Shown here: positions 24,601-33,296 of the stretch, in pieces
Layout of the letters: every line of letters begins with the position of its first letter
How positions within the stretch are numbered: position 1 is the first letter of the stretch
Assembly (NCBI GenBank): GCA_023151115.1
Contig: JAKLJP010000003.1
Coordinates: forward strand, 62,001-126,000
Direction of reading: 5' to 3'
DNA: 64,000 nucleotides
Origin: Anaerolineae bacterium
GTDB lineage: Bacteria; Chloroflexota; Anaerolineae; 4572-78; J111
Program-made: the position numbers and the translations under genes
The notes under the pieces: model-generated
Told to the model about the DNA's origin: nothing
Seen by the model: the letters and a program-made list of their open reading frames with translations, nothing else
The model's database searches: none

Positions 24601-25792
24601 CCCCGCCACCACTATTCGCCGTGTTATTCATAAACAACGTATCTGTCAGCGTTAATACGTTGTTGGCAAAAAGTCCACCGCCATTATTAGCCCTGTTGTT
24701 CTCAAAACGGCCGCCGTTCAGTGTCACCCCACCATTTACAGATACTCCGCCGCCATTCTGCTGGGCTGTATTGCCGATAAACTGTGTACCAGTTAGTATT
24801 AGAGTGCTACCACTATTTAACCCACCCCCATTTAATGTGGACGCTCGATTGTTCTCGAAATAACCCTCATTCAGTATTGCTGTACTATTTGCATACACCC
24901 CACCGCCCGTGTTTGCTGTGTTACTAATGAACTGCGTACCACTCAATGTTAAGGTGGTGTTGGCAAAAAGCCCCCCACCATTGTTACTAGCCGTGTTATT
25001 CTCAAAGCGACCACCGCTCAGCGTTACTGCATTATTTGCACGCACCCCACCGCCATTGGTTGCCGTGTTGCTAATAAACTGTGTACCACTGAGCGATAGT
25101 GTATTATTGGCAAAAAGTCCACCCCCATCATTAGCGGCTCTGTTGTTTTCAAAGCGTCCCCCACTCAGCGTCGCTATACCATTCACTTGCACTCCACCCC
25201 CACCGACACCCGCCGTGCTGCTCAGGACGTTTACATTAGTTAAAGTTAGATCACCTCTGGCAAAAATGCCACCGCCGGAATCGGTGACATTTCCATTTTT
25301 CACCGTCAAATTGATCAAGGTCAAACTGACGCCGTTGGTGGTGTGGAAAACACGATCAAGGGTGTTGCCATTGATAATTGTCGTTGCCGCGTCTGCGCCG
25401 CTGATGATTAGATCGGCGGAGATGTCAAGGTCGCCCCTCCTGTTATCATCTTCATTCGCGTTAGTACGAGTGATGGTATACGTTCCAGTGGGAAGGATGA
25501 TGGTATCCAACCCGCTGCCGGCTGGGCAACCATAAACGGGCGTGTCGGTATTGGCTGCTTGGATAGCCTCACGCAACGAGCATTCATTCGGGCCGCCGCC
25601 AAACTGGTCTTGGGTAGTGGTGACGGTAATATTGACAGCTCGAGCTAAACTGAGGAATAACAGGTGGATTGCCAGAGCCAAAGTCAGGGCAAGAAGGATG
25701 GAAGGCAGAAGAGAGAGCAGATGTTTGTAGAGATACTCCCGCTTTATGAGCCGGGCGGGTGAGTGAGTAAGTTTTGGCTTGAGTGATAACAT
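21695..25792 (-). CDS. Large secreted surface protein: CSLREA, beta-helix, ASH-like and Calx-beta-like domains
   Basis: 1365 residues. Hydrophobic export segment at about 24-50. CSLREAIQAAN at 71-81 marks the CSLREA domain, followed by a right-handed beta-helix; about 206-455 holds five two-coil repeats alternating GGRFENNxA and GTQFISNTA with GGGLFANN turns. Then come an ASH/HYDIN-like Ig domain (about 665-770), a Calx-beta-like domain and several further Ig-like repeats (TVTLASADLTEG, LTFTPLNWxxxQTVTVTGVDD), an SLYLPIIF motif, and a CARDB-like C-terminus. Such proteins act in adhesion or as cell-surface filaments; the ligand is unknown. The ATG follows GAGGA. The neighbouring secreted gene is divergent. 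Confidence 0.85.
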   Translation of the reverse strand: MLSLKPKLTHSPARLIKREYLYKHLLSLLPSILLALTLALAIHLLFLSLARAVNITVTTTQDQFGGGPNECSLREAIQAANTDTPVYGCPAGSGLDTIILPTGTYTITRTNANEDDNRRGDLDISADLIISGADAATTIINGNTLDRVFHTTNGVSLTLINLTVKNGNVTDSGGGIFARGDLTLTNVNVLSSTAGVGGGGVQVNGIATLSGGRFENNRAANDGGGLFANNTLSLSGTQFISNTATNGGGVRANNAVTLSGGRFENNTASNNGGGLFANTTLTLSGTQFISNTANTGGGVYANSTAILNEGYFENNRASTLNGGGLNSGSTLILTGTQFIGNTAQQNGGGVSVNGGVTLNGGRFENNRANNGGGLFANNVLTLTDTLFMNNTANSGGGARVNNAATLNGGRFENNQAATSNGGGLYVGGALVLTGTQLISNTAAQGGGVFHTSGAARVINALFARNAATSNGEALNLRSLSETQILHATIASPTQVNGAAIYVANGTVNITNTIIVSHTTGIQRAGGTVNQNYNLFWGNANNTTGTVGGGTGSITGNPAFTDPTTDDYHLTAASVAIDRGVNTGIATDFEGQARPLGNSFDLGYDEMPPIVEIAVLGNGQVIADGDASPSTADHTDFGDVLVANGAVIHTFTISNTGLSDLNLTGLPPITITGPAASDFSLIVGPTTPVDPNGTTTFQLRFDPTAVGTRTATITIANDDTDENPYDFVVQGVGIVPLIQFDQAVPYNDNEDAGVSNVVTLRRSDDTSFTSTVQVTITGGSAGDGSDYDNSGFPLIINFDPGVVIQTISVPIIDDAMDENIEDITFQVSSLSNAVIGTQYTATLEIVDNDSAGITVSPTSLTVSEPNNSAIFNIRLTSEPTATVTINLSSDDLTECVVPASASLTSLNWQTGVTITVTAVDDLIFDGPQNCIIHSTVSSSDANYNGQTVVEVSVSVNDNDIPGITVASSTGLTTTEAGGTAAFGMVLNTEPTAPVTVTLASADLTEGIANPTSLTFTPLNWNSPQTVTITGVNDDVDDGDTPYTVIINPAISNDSTYNNLNPDDVNLTNLDDDTAGFMVSTISGDTHESGATATFNIRLTSQPLADVTIPVVSSDSTEGTASPANLIFTPLNWHTLQTITVTGVDDLDSDGNIAYTIQTNPTTSSTDPLYHHQTPVNVAVVNHDNEALAPTTQSLYLPIIFSRSVAGFDLVVDNLNVGGDGVSVTIKNIGNTPVVDAFWVDVYLNPATPPTHVNQRWNDVGTQGLVWGVIGAALPLDPDETLTLTINDTYYSARRSHFTTPLIIGSRIYAQVDSVNLLTNYGGVRESHEINHEPYNNIYQTVAEVEVDPVTAGVEVLQANTSNLPSR
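24430..25180 (-). repeat. Coding tandem repeats of about 145 bp in the surface protein gene
   Basis: Five repeats, each coding two beta-helix coils (GGRFENN... then GTQFISN...). They are similar enough at the DNA level for unequal recombination to change their number. Some units have mutated, for example GYFENN and LFMNN. Confidence 0.75.
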
Positions 25793-26309
25793 AGTGATCC
25801 TCGAAAGACTTTACAATTTGTTGAGTAATGAAGACACTCACATTGAATATTCTTGTGGCGCATCGCAAACCTATCCCATGTTAGTTTGGATAGGTAAGTA
25901 TCCTGATTCGATGATAACATAGTTCGGTTTGAACTCGGTTTGAGGATTGGCTGAAATTTTTTCTGGGGAGAACTTCAAAGCCGTCCATCAATATTCTACC
26001 TCTCATTTACTCCGCCCGGTTGTGATGAGTAAATTGAAACCGTTTTAGCCAGTACCGAGTTACTATTTATTAAAACCCGCTTCTCTGATAAAATAGTTAC
26101 CAGTTTCGGTCATAAAGAATACGAAACTTAAGTTAATAATAAATCACGGGTCAAACCAAGCTTTCTCCTAATTATTAGTAGTCAAGTAAGAGTAAAGGCC
26201 CAATCCGCCATCTCATTGGGTGGCAGATTGGGCCTTTTTTAATGTCTTCATGTTGATGTCTGTCCTTGAAAATCAGCTCAAGTATTCTTTACAAACGGAG
26301 GCTTCGAGT
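25793..26309. other. Divergent intergenic region with a leader hairpin
   Basis: 517 bases between two divergently read secreted-protein genes. AT-rich; it must hold both promoters, but no pair of hexamers stands out. The rightmost part has the terminator-like hairpin at 26195-26240. No known riboswitch class was recognised. Confidence 0.55.
26195..26240 (+). terminator. Intrinsic terminator in the leader of the PQQ-propeller gene
   Basis: Arms AAGGCCCAATCCGCCA and TGGCAGATTGGGCCTT with a short loop, followed by a T-run. There is no gene upstream on this strand, so it ends either a small RNA or an attenuated leader of the gene starting at 26310. Confidence 0.8.
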
Positions 26310-29300
26310 ATGCGTATTCAACGAAGGCTAGTTTTGATCGTACCTTTACTGGGATTGCTCATTACCCTTTTTTCAGCCAGTGCAGCGGCTGGTGAAACAT
26401 TACGGCCCCCTTTACAAAACAACCCTACCATTGCGGGGTCAGTAGCCAATGACGGCGCCCTTTTAAAGAACCCTGATAAAATCAGCCCAGTAAATCTGCC
26501 AGCTAACCAGCTTGCCGATCCTGCCCCGTGGCCAATGGTGGCGGCTAATCCTCAGCGGACCTCCTGGACTCCGGAGGAGGTTTCAGGCAGTTTGCAGATT
26601 CAATGGTATCGCCCAATTGAGGCTTATATTCCCCAAAATTCACAGATTATTGCCAGTTACGGTCTCCTCTACCTTGCGACAGCCCGCGGCTTATATGCCT
26701 TGAATGCTGCCAGCGGCGCGCTAGTTTGGCGGTATGACACAGAACTACCCCTGGGTAATTCGCCTACAGTAGCTGAGGGCGTCGTTTATGTAGGTGGTTA
26801 TGATCGTAAGTTGCATGTCCTGGATGCGTTGACCGGAACTCATCTGTGGGCATTTTCGGGTGCTAAAGCCGGTTTCGATGCCAATCCCTTGGTGGTCGAG
26901 GGAAAAGTTATTGTCGGTAACCGAGACGGGGCTATGTATGCTATTGGTGCGCATGGTACACCAAACCAGGGTCAGCAATTGTGGAAATTTCAAACTGATG
27001 GCCCCATCCATCTCTCGGCCGCTTATAAAGATGGGATTGTTTATTTTGCAGCCAATGATAACTACGCTTATGCCCTTCAAGCCAGTACCGGAAATCAGGT
27101 TTGGAAGTCTAACAAATTACCAGGAGAACAATTTCAATCCTATTGGCCTGTTATTTATCAAGATAAAGTCATATTTTCTACAGCGTTTAGCTATCGAACC
27201 GGCCTGAGACCTGGAACCCGAAGCGTTGCAGATACCGATGGGGTAGGTTATGGAAATTACCGAGAAATGCAGCTAGACGATATTTTTCCCGGCGCATCAG
27301 AAGGGACTTTGTTAGGACCACAGGTTGCTCCTCAGGCCTGGGCGCATGGTTATCCAGTCATTAATGCCTCTCGCGTTACTCAATATCTGGAAAATAATCC
27401 CACGTCCCACCCTCACCAACACAAACCCTGGCGTCGAGCCTTGGTTGTACTTAATAGAAATGATGGCAGCGAGTACACATTTGATTCTGACCGAGATGGC
27501 CATCGTGAATATATCCCTATTGTTTGGTGGGGCACCAATTCAGGCAATCGCTACCCGCCATTGGTTGGACCAGATGATATCCTGTACCAGAGTAACTTGT
27601 ATCAGTGTTGTTCAGATGCCAAAGGCAGAGTGATGGGCTGGAACAGCACCAGCCCCGCCTACTTAAGCGTGCTGGGAGGTTTTGGAGCCGTAGCTGAACC
27701 TCAAGCTATTTCGGCCGGCGGCAATATCATTTACCGCAACCTCTGCTGCGATCGGGTTGGCGACTGGTTTAACCTCACAAACCCAAATAGCGGCGGGACG
27801 GTGTGGTCTTATGACCTTTCTTCTCTTGCTCCTGGTTACGATCAAGCATGGACTATTGTGCCCAGCTGGCCTCGTTTACAAGGTTGGTATAAGGGCAATA
27901 GCAACAGTATCAACGCCGCCTATCATAATCACGGTGATCAAAACCCAATTATTCCCTATCAGGATCGGCTTTATGTTCACCGGAGCAACGCCATTATTGC
28001 TTTTGGGGCAGGTTCAGGTCCGGGCCGACTGCCGTTACTTCAGATTCAAGCTGTTCAGGATGATATTGTCCCCCTCTCACGAGATGATTTGAAGGCGCGC
28101 CTGGAACAAGAAATTCAAAAAATACTTAATGCCGGTCATTTGCGGCCCGGCTACTACAACCCGGGCCAAGCAATGGTCAATTATAATTGGTTTGGTACTT
28201 ATTTCGACAACCCCGGCGACACCCTCTACACCCTTAGCTTAGCCTATCCTCATCTATCCTCTCAGCTTCAAGCTCAACTCAACAGCTATTTAAGGCAAGA
28301 ATTTCAGGACTACTTTGACTCCAATATGTATGCGACTATTGGTTGGGCTAATGGGGCTGCTCGAGAAGCTATGGACCTCCCGCCAGAAGTTCAAGCCGAC
28401 CTGGTTAATCACCCACCCCGGTTTACGCCCTCAGGCTTTTCATGGAGTTATCCACCCCACAATTTCTATGCTATGTGGAAATATGCTGAAATTTTTCCCC
28501 AGGATGCGCCAAGAGCCTATGACTTGGCCAAAACCAAACTCCAAGTGCCTGTTCCATCCCTGGCTACCACCGATTACTTTCGGCAGGAGCCTTATGAATT
28601 AAACGCCTATATCGCCGGTTATATAGGCTTTCTCCAACTCCAGGACCTAGCCGATAAGGCTAGTTCAGACAGTCAACTCCGTACACGGGTTACTACCGAA
28701 CTCAATCGCCTGCTCCAATTGCGTGTTAGTATCTTCACTAAAGACTCGTACTGGCCTGGCGAAGATCGTTTCCACAAGAAACATTTTGATATCGCCCGCA
28801 ACTTCCTCTTTTTAACGCCTGAACTGGGGAACTATTTGGCCCAAACCATTCCTGGCCCGATTCAAACGGCCATCAATGAGTATAATTATGTCGCACCGTA
28901 CTGGTTTGTCTCCCGATATGAGGCTGTCATTGGTGAGGGAGTAATGGCGCATTTATACAATTATAGTGCTCTCTTTCAAGCCAAGGGGCTAATTTTGCAA
29001 GAATCTCCCAACGAGTTGGCGAAATATCTGGACGTGCCAGCTTTTGCCGTAGGGGATCTTTTCTATATCCAGAACCTGGCAACTATTCTGGGAACCCCTG
29101 GTTTTTCCTTTAATGTTACTCCTATATCTTACACAGTTGACCCGGGCGGCAGCGGTACTTATACTATCAACATCCAACACAGGGGCGATTTTACCTCAAC
29201 CGTTACCCTCGCGGCTATCAATCCTTCCCCTGCTGATGGATTATTGAATATCCAGTTATCTCGCTCCTCAGTAGATTTCCCTGGCGGTCAAGCCACTTTA

Positions 29301-29450
29301 ACCCTGACTGACCTACACGACGCCTCGTTTACCGATTCGGTCTGGTACACTATGTCGCTGGTGGCTAACGGCGGAAATATTAGCCAGACCATCAGGATAA
29401 ATCTGTTGGTTAACGGCTGGCAGACGTCTCTACCAATAATTTTAAAGTAG
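26310..29450 (+). CDS. Secreted PQQ-type beta-propeller protein
   Basis: 1046 residues from the ATG at 26310, preceded by GGAGG. Signal peptide at 1-28 (IVPLLGLLITLFSASAAAG). A propeller of WD/PQQ-type blades follows (about 75-320: GLYALNAASGALVWRYDTE, VLDALTGTHLWAF, YALQASTGNQVWK). The middle (about 590-920) is alpha-rich with no family recognised; the last 120 residues are an Ig-like domain ending in LPIILK. PQQ cofactor binding is not certain: many such propellers are structural. It is exported and probably cell-wall associated. Sub-optimal codons and lower GC than the neighbours are not obvious. The neighbouring gene on the left is another secreted protein, read divergently. Confidence 0.85.
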   Translation: MRIQRRLVLIVPLLGLLITLFSASAAAGETLRPPLQNNPTIAGSVANDGALLKNPDKISPVNLPANQLADPAPWPMVAANPQRTSWTPEEVSGSLQIQWYRPIEAYIPQNSQIIASYGLLYLATARGLYALNAASGALVWRYDTELPLGNSPTVAEGVVYVGGYDRKLHVLDALTGTHLWAFSGAKAGFDANPLVVEGKVIVGNRDGAMYAIGAHGTPNQGQQLWKFQTDGPIHLSAAYKDGIVYFAANDNYAYALQASTGNQVWKSNKLPGEQFQSYWPVIYQDKVIFSTAFSYRTGLRPGTRSVADTDGVGYGNYREMQLDDIFPGASEGTLLGPQVAPQAWAHGYPVINASRVTQYLENNPTSHPHQHKPWRRALVVLNRNDGSEYTFDSDRDGHREYIPIVWWGTNSGNRYPPLVGPDDILYQSNLYQCCSDAKGRVMGWNSTSPAYLSVLGGFGAVAEPQAISAGGNIIYRNLCCDRVGDWFNLTNPNSGGTVWSYDLSSLAPGYDQAWTIVPSWPRLQGWYKGNSNSINAAYHNHGDQNPIIPYQDRLYVHRSNAIIAFGAGSGPGRLPLLQIQAVQDDIVPLSRDDLKARLEQEIQKILNAGHLRPGYYNPGQAMVNYNWFGTYFDNPGDTLYTLSLAYPHLSSQLQAQLNSYLRQEFQDYFDSNMYATIGWANGAAREAMDLPPEVQADLVNHPPRFTPSGFSWSYPPHNFYAMWKYAEIFPQDAPRAYDLAKTKLQVPVPSLATTDYFRQEPYELNAYIAGYIGFLQLQDLADKASSDSQLRTRVTTELNRLLQLRVSIFTKDSYWPGEDRFHKKHFDIARNFLFLTPELGNYLAQTIPGPIQTAINEYNYVAPYWFVSRYEAVIGEGVMAHLYNYSALFQAKGLILQESPNELAKYLDVPAFAVGDLFYIQNLATILGTPGFSFNVTPISYTVDPGGSGTYTINIQHRGDFTSTVTLAAINPSPADGLLNIQLSRSSVDFPGGQATLTLTDLHDASFTDSVWYTMSLVANGGNISQTIRINLLVNGWQTSLPIILK

Positions 29451-29524
29451 CCCTTATGTTAAGGTCAGCCATGAAAAATTTAAGAATTACTACTATACTT
29501 GACTTTAGATAAATAAAGGCAAAA

Positions 29525-29551
29525 GGCGGCTTGTGAGTTCCACAAACCGCC
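29525..29551. terminator. Hairpin downstream of the PQQ-propeller gene
   Basis: GGCGGCTTGTG and CACAAACCGCC form an 11-bp stem with one mismatch and a 5-base loop, 75 bases after the stop. No T-run follows, so termination is only likely. Confidence 0.45.
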
Positions 29552-29571
29552 CTGGTGTAGAAGATTAGGGT

Positions 29572-29875
29572 ATGACAGCCTTAAATGCTTCTACGACCGG
29601 ACAGCTTAACAATTTAATTGAGTTTCGGCAAACCGTGTATAACCAGATTGTGGTGAAGGGCCGGGACGCCCAAGTTGAGTTGGTGGATGCGTTGTTGCTA
29701 AGTGACCATCCCCGCTGTTTCGCCGAGATCAGCCAGCCAGAGGAGGGGCAACAAGACCGGCAGCGCCTCAGTCGGTGATGGTTGCACCAGATACCTCGGC
29801 AGGGGGTACAGGTTTTTGTCCTGAATACGATGGTGTGGTCTCATCCGAGTGCGCGGACCTTGAGCGGCTTAGTAA
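29572..29875 (+). pseudogene. Transposase remnant (DDE type)
   Basis: The frame from 29572 gives a 68-residue transposase-like N-terminus (TGQLNNLIEFRQTVYNQIV) that stops at 29776-29778; further on, in another frame, the segment VFVLNTMVWSHPSARTLSGL resembles the conserved region before the first catalytic Asp of IS701/DDE_5-like transposases. Large parts are missing, so this is a dead fragment. The remnant ends where the inverted repeat of the next element begins, which suggests that element landed in it. Confidence 0.55.
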
Positions 29876-29879
29876 TTGA

Positions 29880-30838
29880 CCAGAAATAAGTTAGGGATTT
29901 GAAACTAAAGCAAGAGGTTGAGGACGAATGATGTAATTCCAAATCGGACAAACGGAGCGACGCTCAAGACAAATCGCCTGACGAGCCGCCTCTGAGACTT
30001 TGCGACTTTTTTCAAAAAGGCGATCAACCAGAAAGGCTTTAACGCTCAAGCCGGTTGAGGTGGTGGTGTCTTGAATGAAGTTGAGTATGGTCTGCAAAGA
30101 GCGTAAAGGTTGACCAGCCCAGTTGAGCGAGATCTGACTAAAAAGCCGATATTCAATCGGATTGTATTTAGAGGTGCCGGTGGGATAACGACAAATCATG
30201 ACCTTCAACCCAAACTGATTAGCCAGTTGTTGTTGAACTTCTTGTTTCCAGAGCCAGAAACGACAGTGGTGAGGCTTTTGCGATTTGCAAGCAACCCATA
30301 CTCTAGTTTTCTCAGTAACCGTCTGACGGTGGTTCGACCTATCTGATAGGACTGCTCTTTGAGTTCGCGGGCGATCGGGCGCAGACTTTTTCTGACCCAT
30401 TTTTCAGAGCCAGTCGGTAAGCCAGCGACCTCATCTGATACAACCTGTTGCAAAAACCTGTTCTAGCTGTGGCCTTTTTTCAATCGCTTTTCGTCCGCCG
30501 CCTTCCAGCCAAACCCGCTGACTTGGCCGCTTTTGGAACTCATTACTCAATTCTTTCCGGCCCCGGCTGATGGTATTGACATTTAGCCCGGTGATCTTGG
30601 CCCTTGTTTCTAACCCGCCGTGACCCAGTTTCTCCGCTTCCAAGGCCGCATACCACCGCCGTTGTTGTTCGTCCAACCGGCTCAGAAACAAGTTCATCCG
30701 CCGATGCTCTTCTTTCAGCGGATGCGCTTCTGAACGCTGACATATTTCACATTCACACTGATGGATTGCTGCTGTGGTCATTTGGCCTCCTGTTCTACCT
30801 TATTTTTCCACACCTCCAAATCTACAACTTATTTCTGG
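29880..30838. mobile_element. Degenerate insertion sequence, ISAzo13-like
   Basis: Ends are CCAGAAATAAGTT on the left and AACTTATTTCTGG on the right, a perfect 13-bp inverted repeat that continues with ATTT a few bases in. The 959-bp body carries a broken transposase on the minus strand. It is shorter than intact members, in line with an internal deletion. No target duplication could be recognised. Confidence 0.75.
29891..30781 (-). pseudogene. ISAzo13-family transposase, frameshifted and deleted
   Basis: Read from 30781: an N-terminal part (116 codons) contains NTISRGRKELSNEF and GGGRKAIEK, typical of the family; the frame then shifts, and 30205-30453 codes EKWVRKSLRPIARELK and TTVRRLLRKLEYGLLANRKS. 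A block of about 150 codons holding the first catalytic acids is missing; the frame then shifts again to the C-terminal part with YPTGTSKYNPIEYRLF and the TTTSTGL segment, ending in WNYIIRP. Two shifts and the deletion rule out activity. Confidence 0.8.
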
Positions 30839-30910
30839 ACGGTTACTCAGAGTGTAGACTCCTCTCAGTGAGCCAGGCCGGGACTGTAACCATTGCAGAC
30901 GCTTCTCACC

Positions 30911-30951
30911 GAGAGCGTTTGGTAATTGCCAAACGCCCTCATTTTGTTTTT
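30911..30951 (+). terminator. Terminator-like hairpin downstream of the kinase gene
   Basis: GCGTTTGG and CCAAACGC with GAG/CTC extensions, followed by ATTTTGTTTTT on the plus strand. It lies just beyond the kinase stop on the opposite strand; it may work in both directions or stop transcription coming from the insertion sequence. Confidence 0.6.
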
Positions 30952-30967
30952 AAAAATCTCCTCTAAC

Positions 30968-33070
30968 TTAGCGAGTCCAACTCATACGCTCTTCGGACCA
31001 ACTGTTTACGTCAATGGTCCCATGTTGAGGGTCTAAATCAAACCACTTCTGTTTCTGCTTGTCGCTCAGTGTAATGGTCCAGACAGCCCAGCTGCCGGAT
31101 TCATCAGAAACATAAGCCACGCTCTGCCCATCGGGGGCGATGGCGGCCAGGCCGTCCTGGCGGGTGTTGTCGGTAAGCTTGAGCTGTTCCCCGCTACTGA
31201 GAGAAACCAAATAAATTTCCCAATCGCCATCTTCGGCCAGCATGTAGGCGAGAAGGCCATTTCTGGCATCGGTGGGCAAGCCGCCGTTGGAGGTCAACCG
31301 AACCGGCTCAAGGGCGGCGGCATCAGCGGCCCAAATACCACATTCACCCGACTGGCCCAGCCAATCGGCGCAACCCTGAAAAATAAGCCGGTTATCGTCG
31401 GACCAAATCAGGTTATTGGCTGTCAAGGGGATTTGGTTGATCTGCACTTGAGTGTAATCAGCCTCTGATTTGGCAAGCTGGCTGTTTTGGCGAAAGACGG
31501 TTCGCCCTTTGTCCAGGTCAACAAAAATTAGTTCAGTTCCATCAGGCGACCAGACCGGCCAAAAAGCCTCACCCCGATCATTCAGCGGTTGGGGTCCACC
31601 GCCCCGGCTGTCGGTGACAAAAATTCCCCGCAGCGCGCCAGTCTCCGTACCGTTGACAACAATGGCCTGCCCGTCACGGCGAAACATCGGCTGGCGGGCG
31701 TTGCCCAGGCTCACGGGAGCCGGGCCATTAATCCCGGCTCCGTCAAAGCCGGTGAGAAAAACCTTAAATTCCGGGCCAACTTTAACCGGGATAGCCAGCG
31801 TGCCGTTGGTTGATAGTGCAGGCAGAGAGGTCGGCGCGGCGGCGAGTAGGGTGGCAGTCGGGAGAGCGGTAGCGGCTGGCAGGGTGGCAGTCGGTGTAGG
31901 GTTGGCGGTTGGCGGAACGGGCGTGGCGGTAGCTAAACGCGTCGGGGTAGAGGTAGGACTCACCGCCACCGGAGTGGGCAAGCCAGAAGTAGCCGCCGCC
32001 AGAGCGGACTCGTCGGCGCCCTCGCCAGGGGTAAAAAAGAAAAGCGCGCCGCCGATTAACGATAGCAGCAGGATGACGACCAGCAGGCTCAGCCCAAAAT
32101 AAGAGAAAGGCCGGCCCTGCTTGGGTGGTAATTCCACAGCCACTGCTTTTGCCTCCAGAGGCAGAGTTGGTCTGGCAACGGGCGGTTGAACCGGAATTTC
32201 TTCAGGATGCAATGCCGGCATGGTTGGTTTGTCTACACGGTGTTTGGGGCGGGAGGCGCTTTGCACAGCTTCGCGCAGAGCGGTAGCCAAATCAAGCGCG
32301 CGGGCGTAACGATCTTCCGGTTGTTTAGCCAAAGCTCTAAGTAGGACTTGTTCCACCACTGCCGGCAGGTCGGGTCTGAGGGTGCTGGGAGGCGGAGGCA
32401 GCTCGTGGATATGTTTATTAATGATGCGCATGGCGGTGCTGCCTTCAAAGGGTACCCGTCCCACCACCATCTCGTACATCACAATGCCCAGCGAGTAAAT
32501 ATCGGTGCGATGATCCAGGGGCAAGCCTTCGGCCTGCTCCGGCGACACATAGGCCGGTGTGCCAAAAATGTGCCCGGTACTGGTGATGATGGTGCTGGCT
32601 TCGGTGATTTTGGCCAGGCCAAAATCGGTCAGCAGCAGCCAGTCGCCTTCCAGGAGCATATTGGACGGCTTGACATCACGATGAACAATCCCTTTGGCGT
32701 GGGCGTGATCCAGCGCCCCGGCCAGTTGGCCCACAATGTGGCTCACCCGGATCAGGTCCAGCGGTTGCCCCATCAAGTCGGCCAGGGTATGGTCGGGGAC
32801 ATATTTCATGACAAAATAACTGAGATCGCCTTCCAGGCCAAAATCATAGATGGGCAGGATGTTGGGATGGCTCAACTGGGCTACGGCCTTGGCTTCCTGA
32901 ATAAAACGATCTTTGTAACCGGGGGTCAGGGCGTGCTGCGCCGGCAGCACTTTGACGGCAACATAGCGGTCGAGACTGGACTGGTAAGCTTTGTAAACGC
33001 TGGCCATGCCGCCAGCGCCGATAAATTCAACAATTTGATATTGACCAAGTGTTTGGCCGATCAGACTCAC
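30968..33070 (-). CDS. Membrane Ser/Thr protein kinase with extracellular TolB-like propeller
   Basis: 700 residues. Kinase domain about 8-275 with GAGGMASV, the VAIK-like VAVK lysine, HRDVKPSN catalytic loop, DFGLAK and APE-like SPEQ. A membrane helix follows at about 330-352, then a Pro/Thr-rich linker (TPTPT-like words), then a C-terminal sensor of WD40/TolB-like strands (VWSPDGTELIFVD, IAPDGQSVAYVSDESG). It is a transmembrane receptor kinase of the PknB group; the ligand is unknown. The GTG at 33068-33070 is chosen for its AGAGGA ribosome site and family-typical start; an upstream GTG at 33086-33088 is possible. Confidence 0.9.
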   Translation of the reverse strand: MSLIGQTLGQYQIVEFIGAGGMASVYKAYQSSLDRYVAVKVLPAQHALTPGYKDRFIQEAKAVAQLSHPNILPIYDFGLEGDLSYFVMKYVPDHTLADLMGQPLDLIRVSHIVGQLAGALDHAHAKGIVHRDVKPSNMLLEGDWLLLTDFGLAKITEASTIITSTGHIFGTPAYVSPEQAEGLPLDHRTDIYSLGIVMYEMVVGRVPFEGSTAMRIINKHIHELPPPPSTLRPDLPAVVEQVLLRALAKQPEDRYARALDLATALREAVQSASRPKHRVDKPTMPALHPEEIPVQPPVARPTLPLEAKAVAVELPPKQGRPFSYFGLSLLVVILLLSLIGGALFFFTPGEGADESALAAATSGLPTPVAVSPTSTPTRLATATPVPPTANPTPTATLPAATALPTATLLAAAPTSLPALSTNGTLAIPVKVGPEFKVFLTGFDGAGINGPAPVSLGNARQPMFRRDGQAIVVNGTETGALRGIFVTDSRGGGPQPLNDRGEAFWPVWSPDGTELIFVDLDKGRTVFRQNSQLAKSEADYTQVQINQIPLTANNLIWSDDNRLIFQGCADWLGQSGECGIWAADAAALEPVRLTSNGGLPTDARNGLLAYMLAEDGDWEIYLVSLSSGEQLKLTDNTRQDGLAAIAPDGQSVAYVSDESGSWAVWTITLSDKQKQKWFDLDPQHGTIDVNSWSEERMSWTR

Positions 33071-33227
33071 AAATTCCTCTTTCCACACGGGCGTGTGGCG
33101 GCACCCTTTTTACATTATAGTTTAATACAAATAGATTTGAAATGTGTTTGAAAGGTACTTTTGTCTCTCTCATGATCTTAGCTCAGGCTTGGCGGAGGGC
33201 CAAGTTGAGGGTCTAAAAATCTTGAAT

Positions 33228-33256
33228 TTGGCTTTATTTGGGCATAGCGGTATGAT
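33228..33256 (+). promoter_or_regulatory. Candidate promoter of the HAD hydrolase gene
   Basis: TTGGCT, 17 bases, TATGAT; start expected about 34 bases before the gene. Confidence 0.5.
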
Positions 33257-33296
33257 CGAACCTGGACGGTATCACTGTAAACAGGAGTAATATTTA

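Noticed and set aside
26030..26240. Cyclic-di-GMP (GEMM) riboswitch in the leader of the PQQ-propeller gene
   Set aside because: A stretch resembling GGGTCAAACC is present, but the GAAA and GACGCAAAGCC parts of the motif are not.
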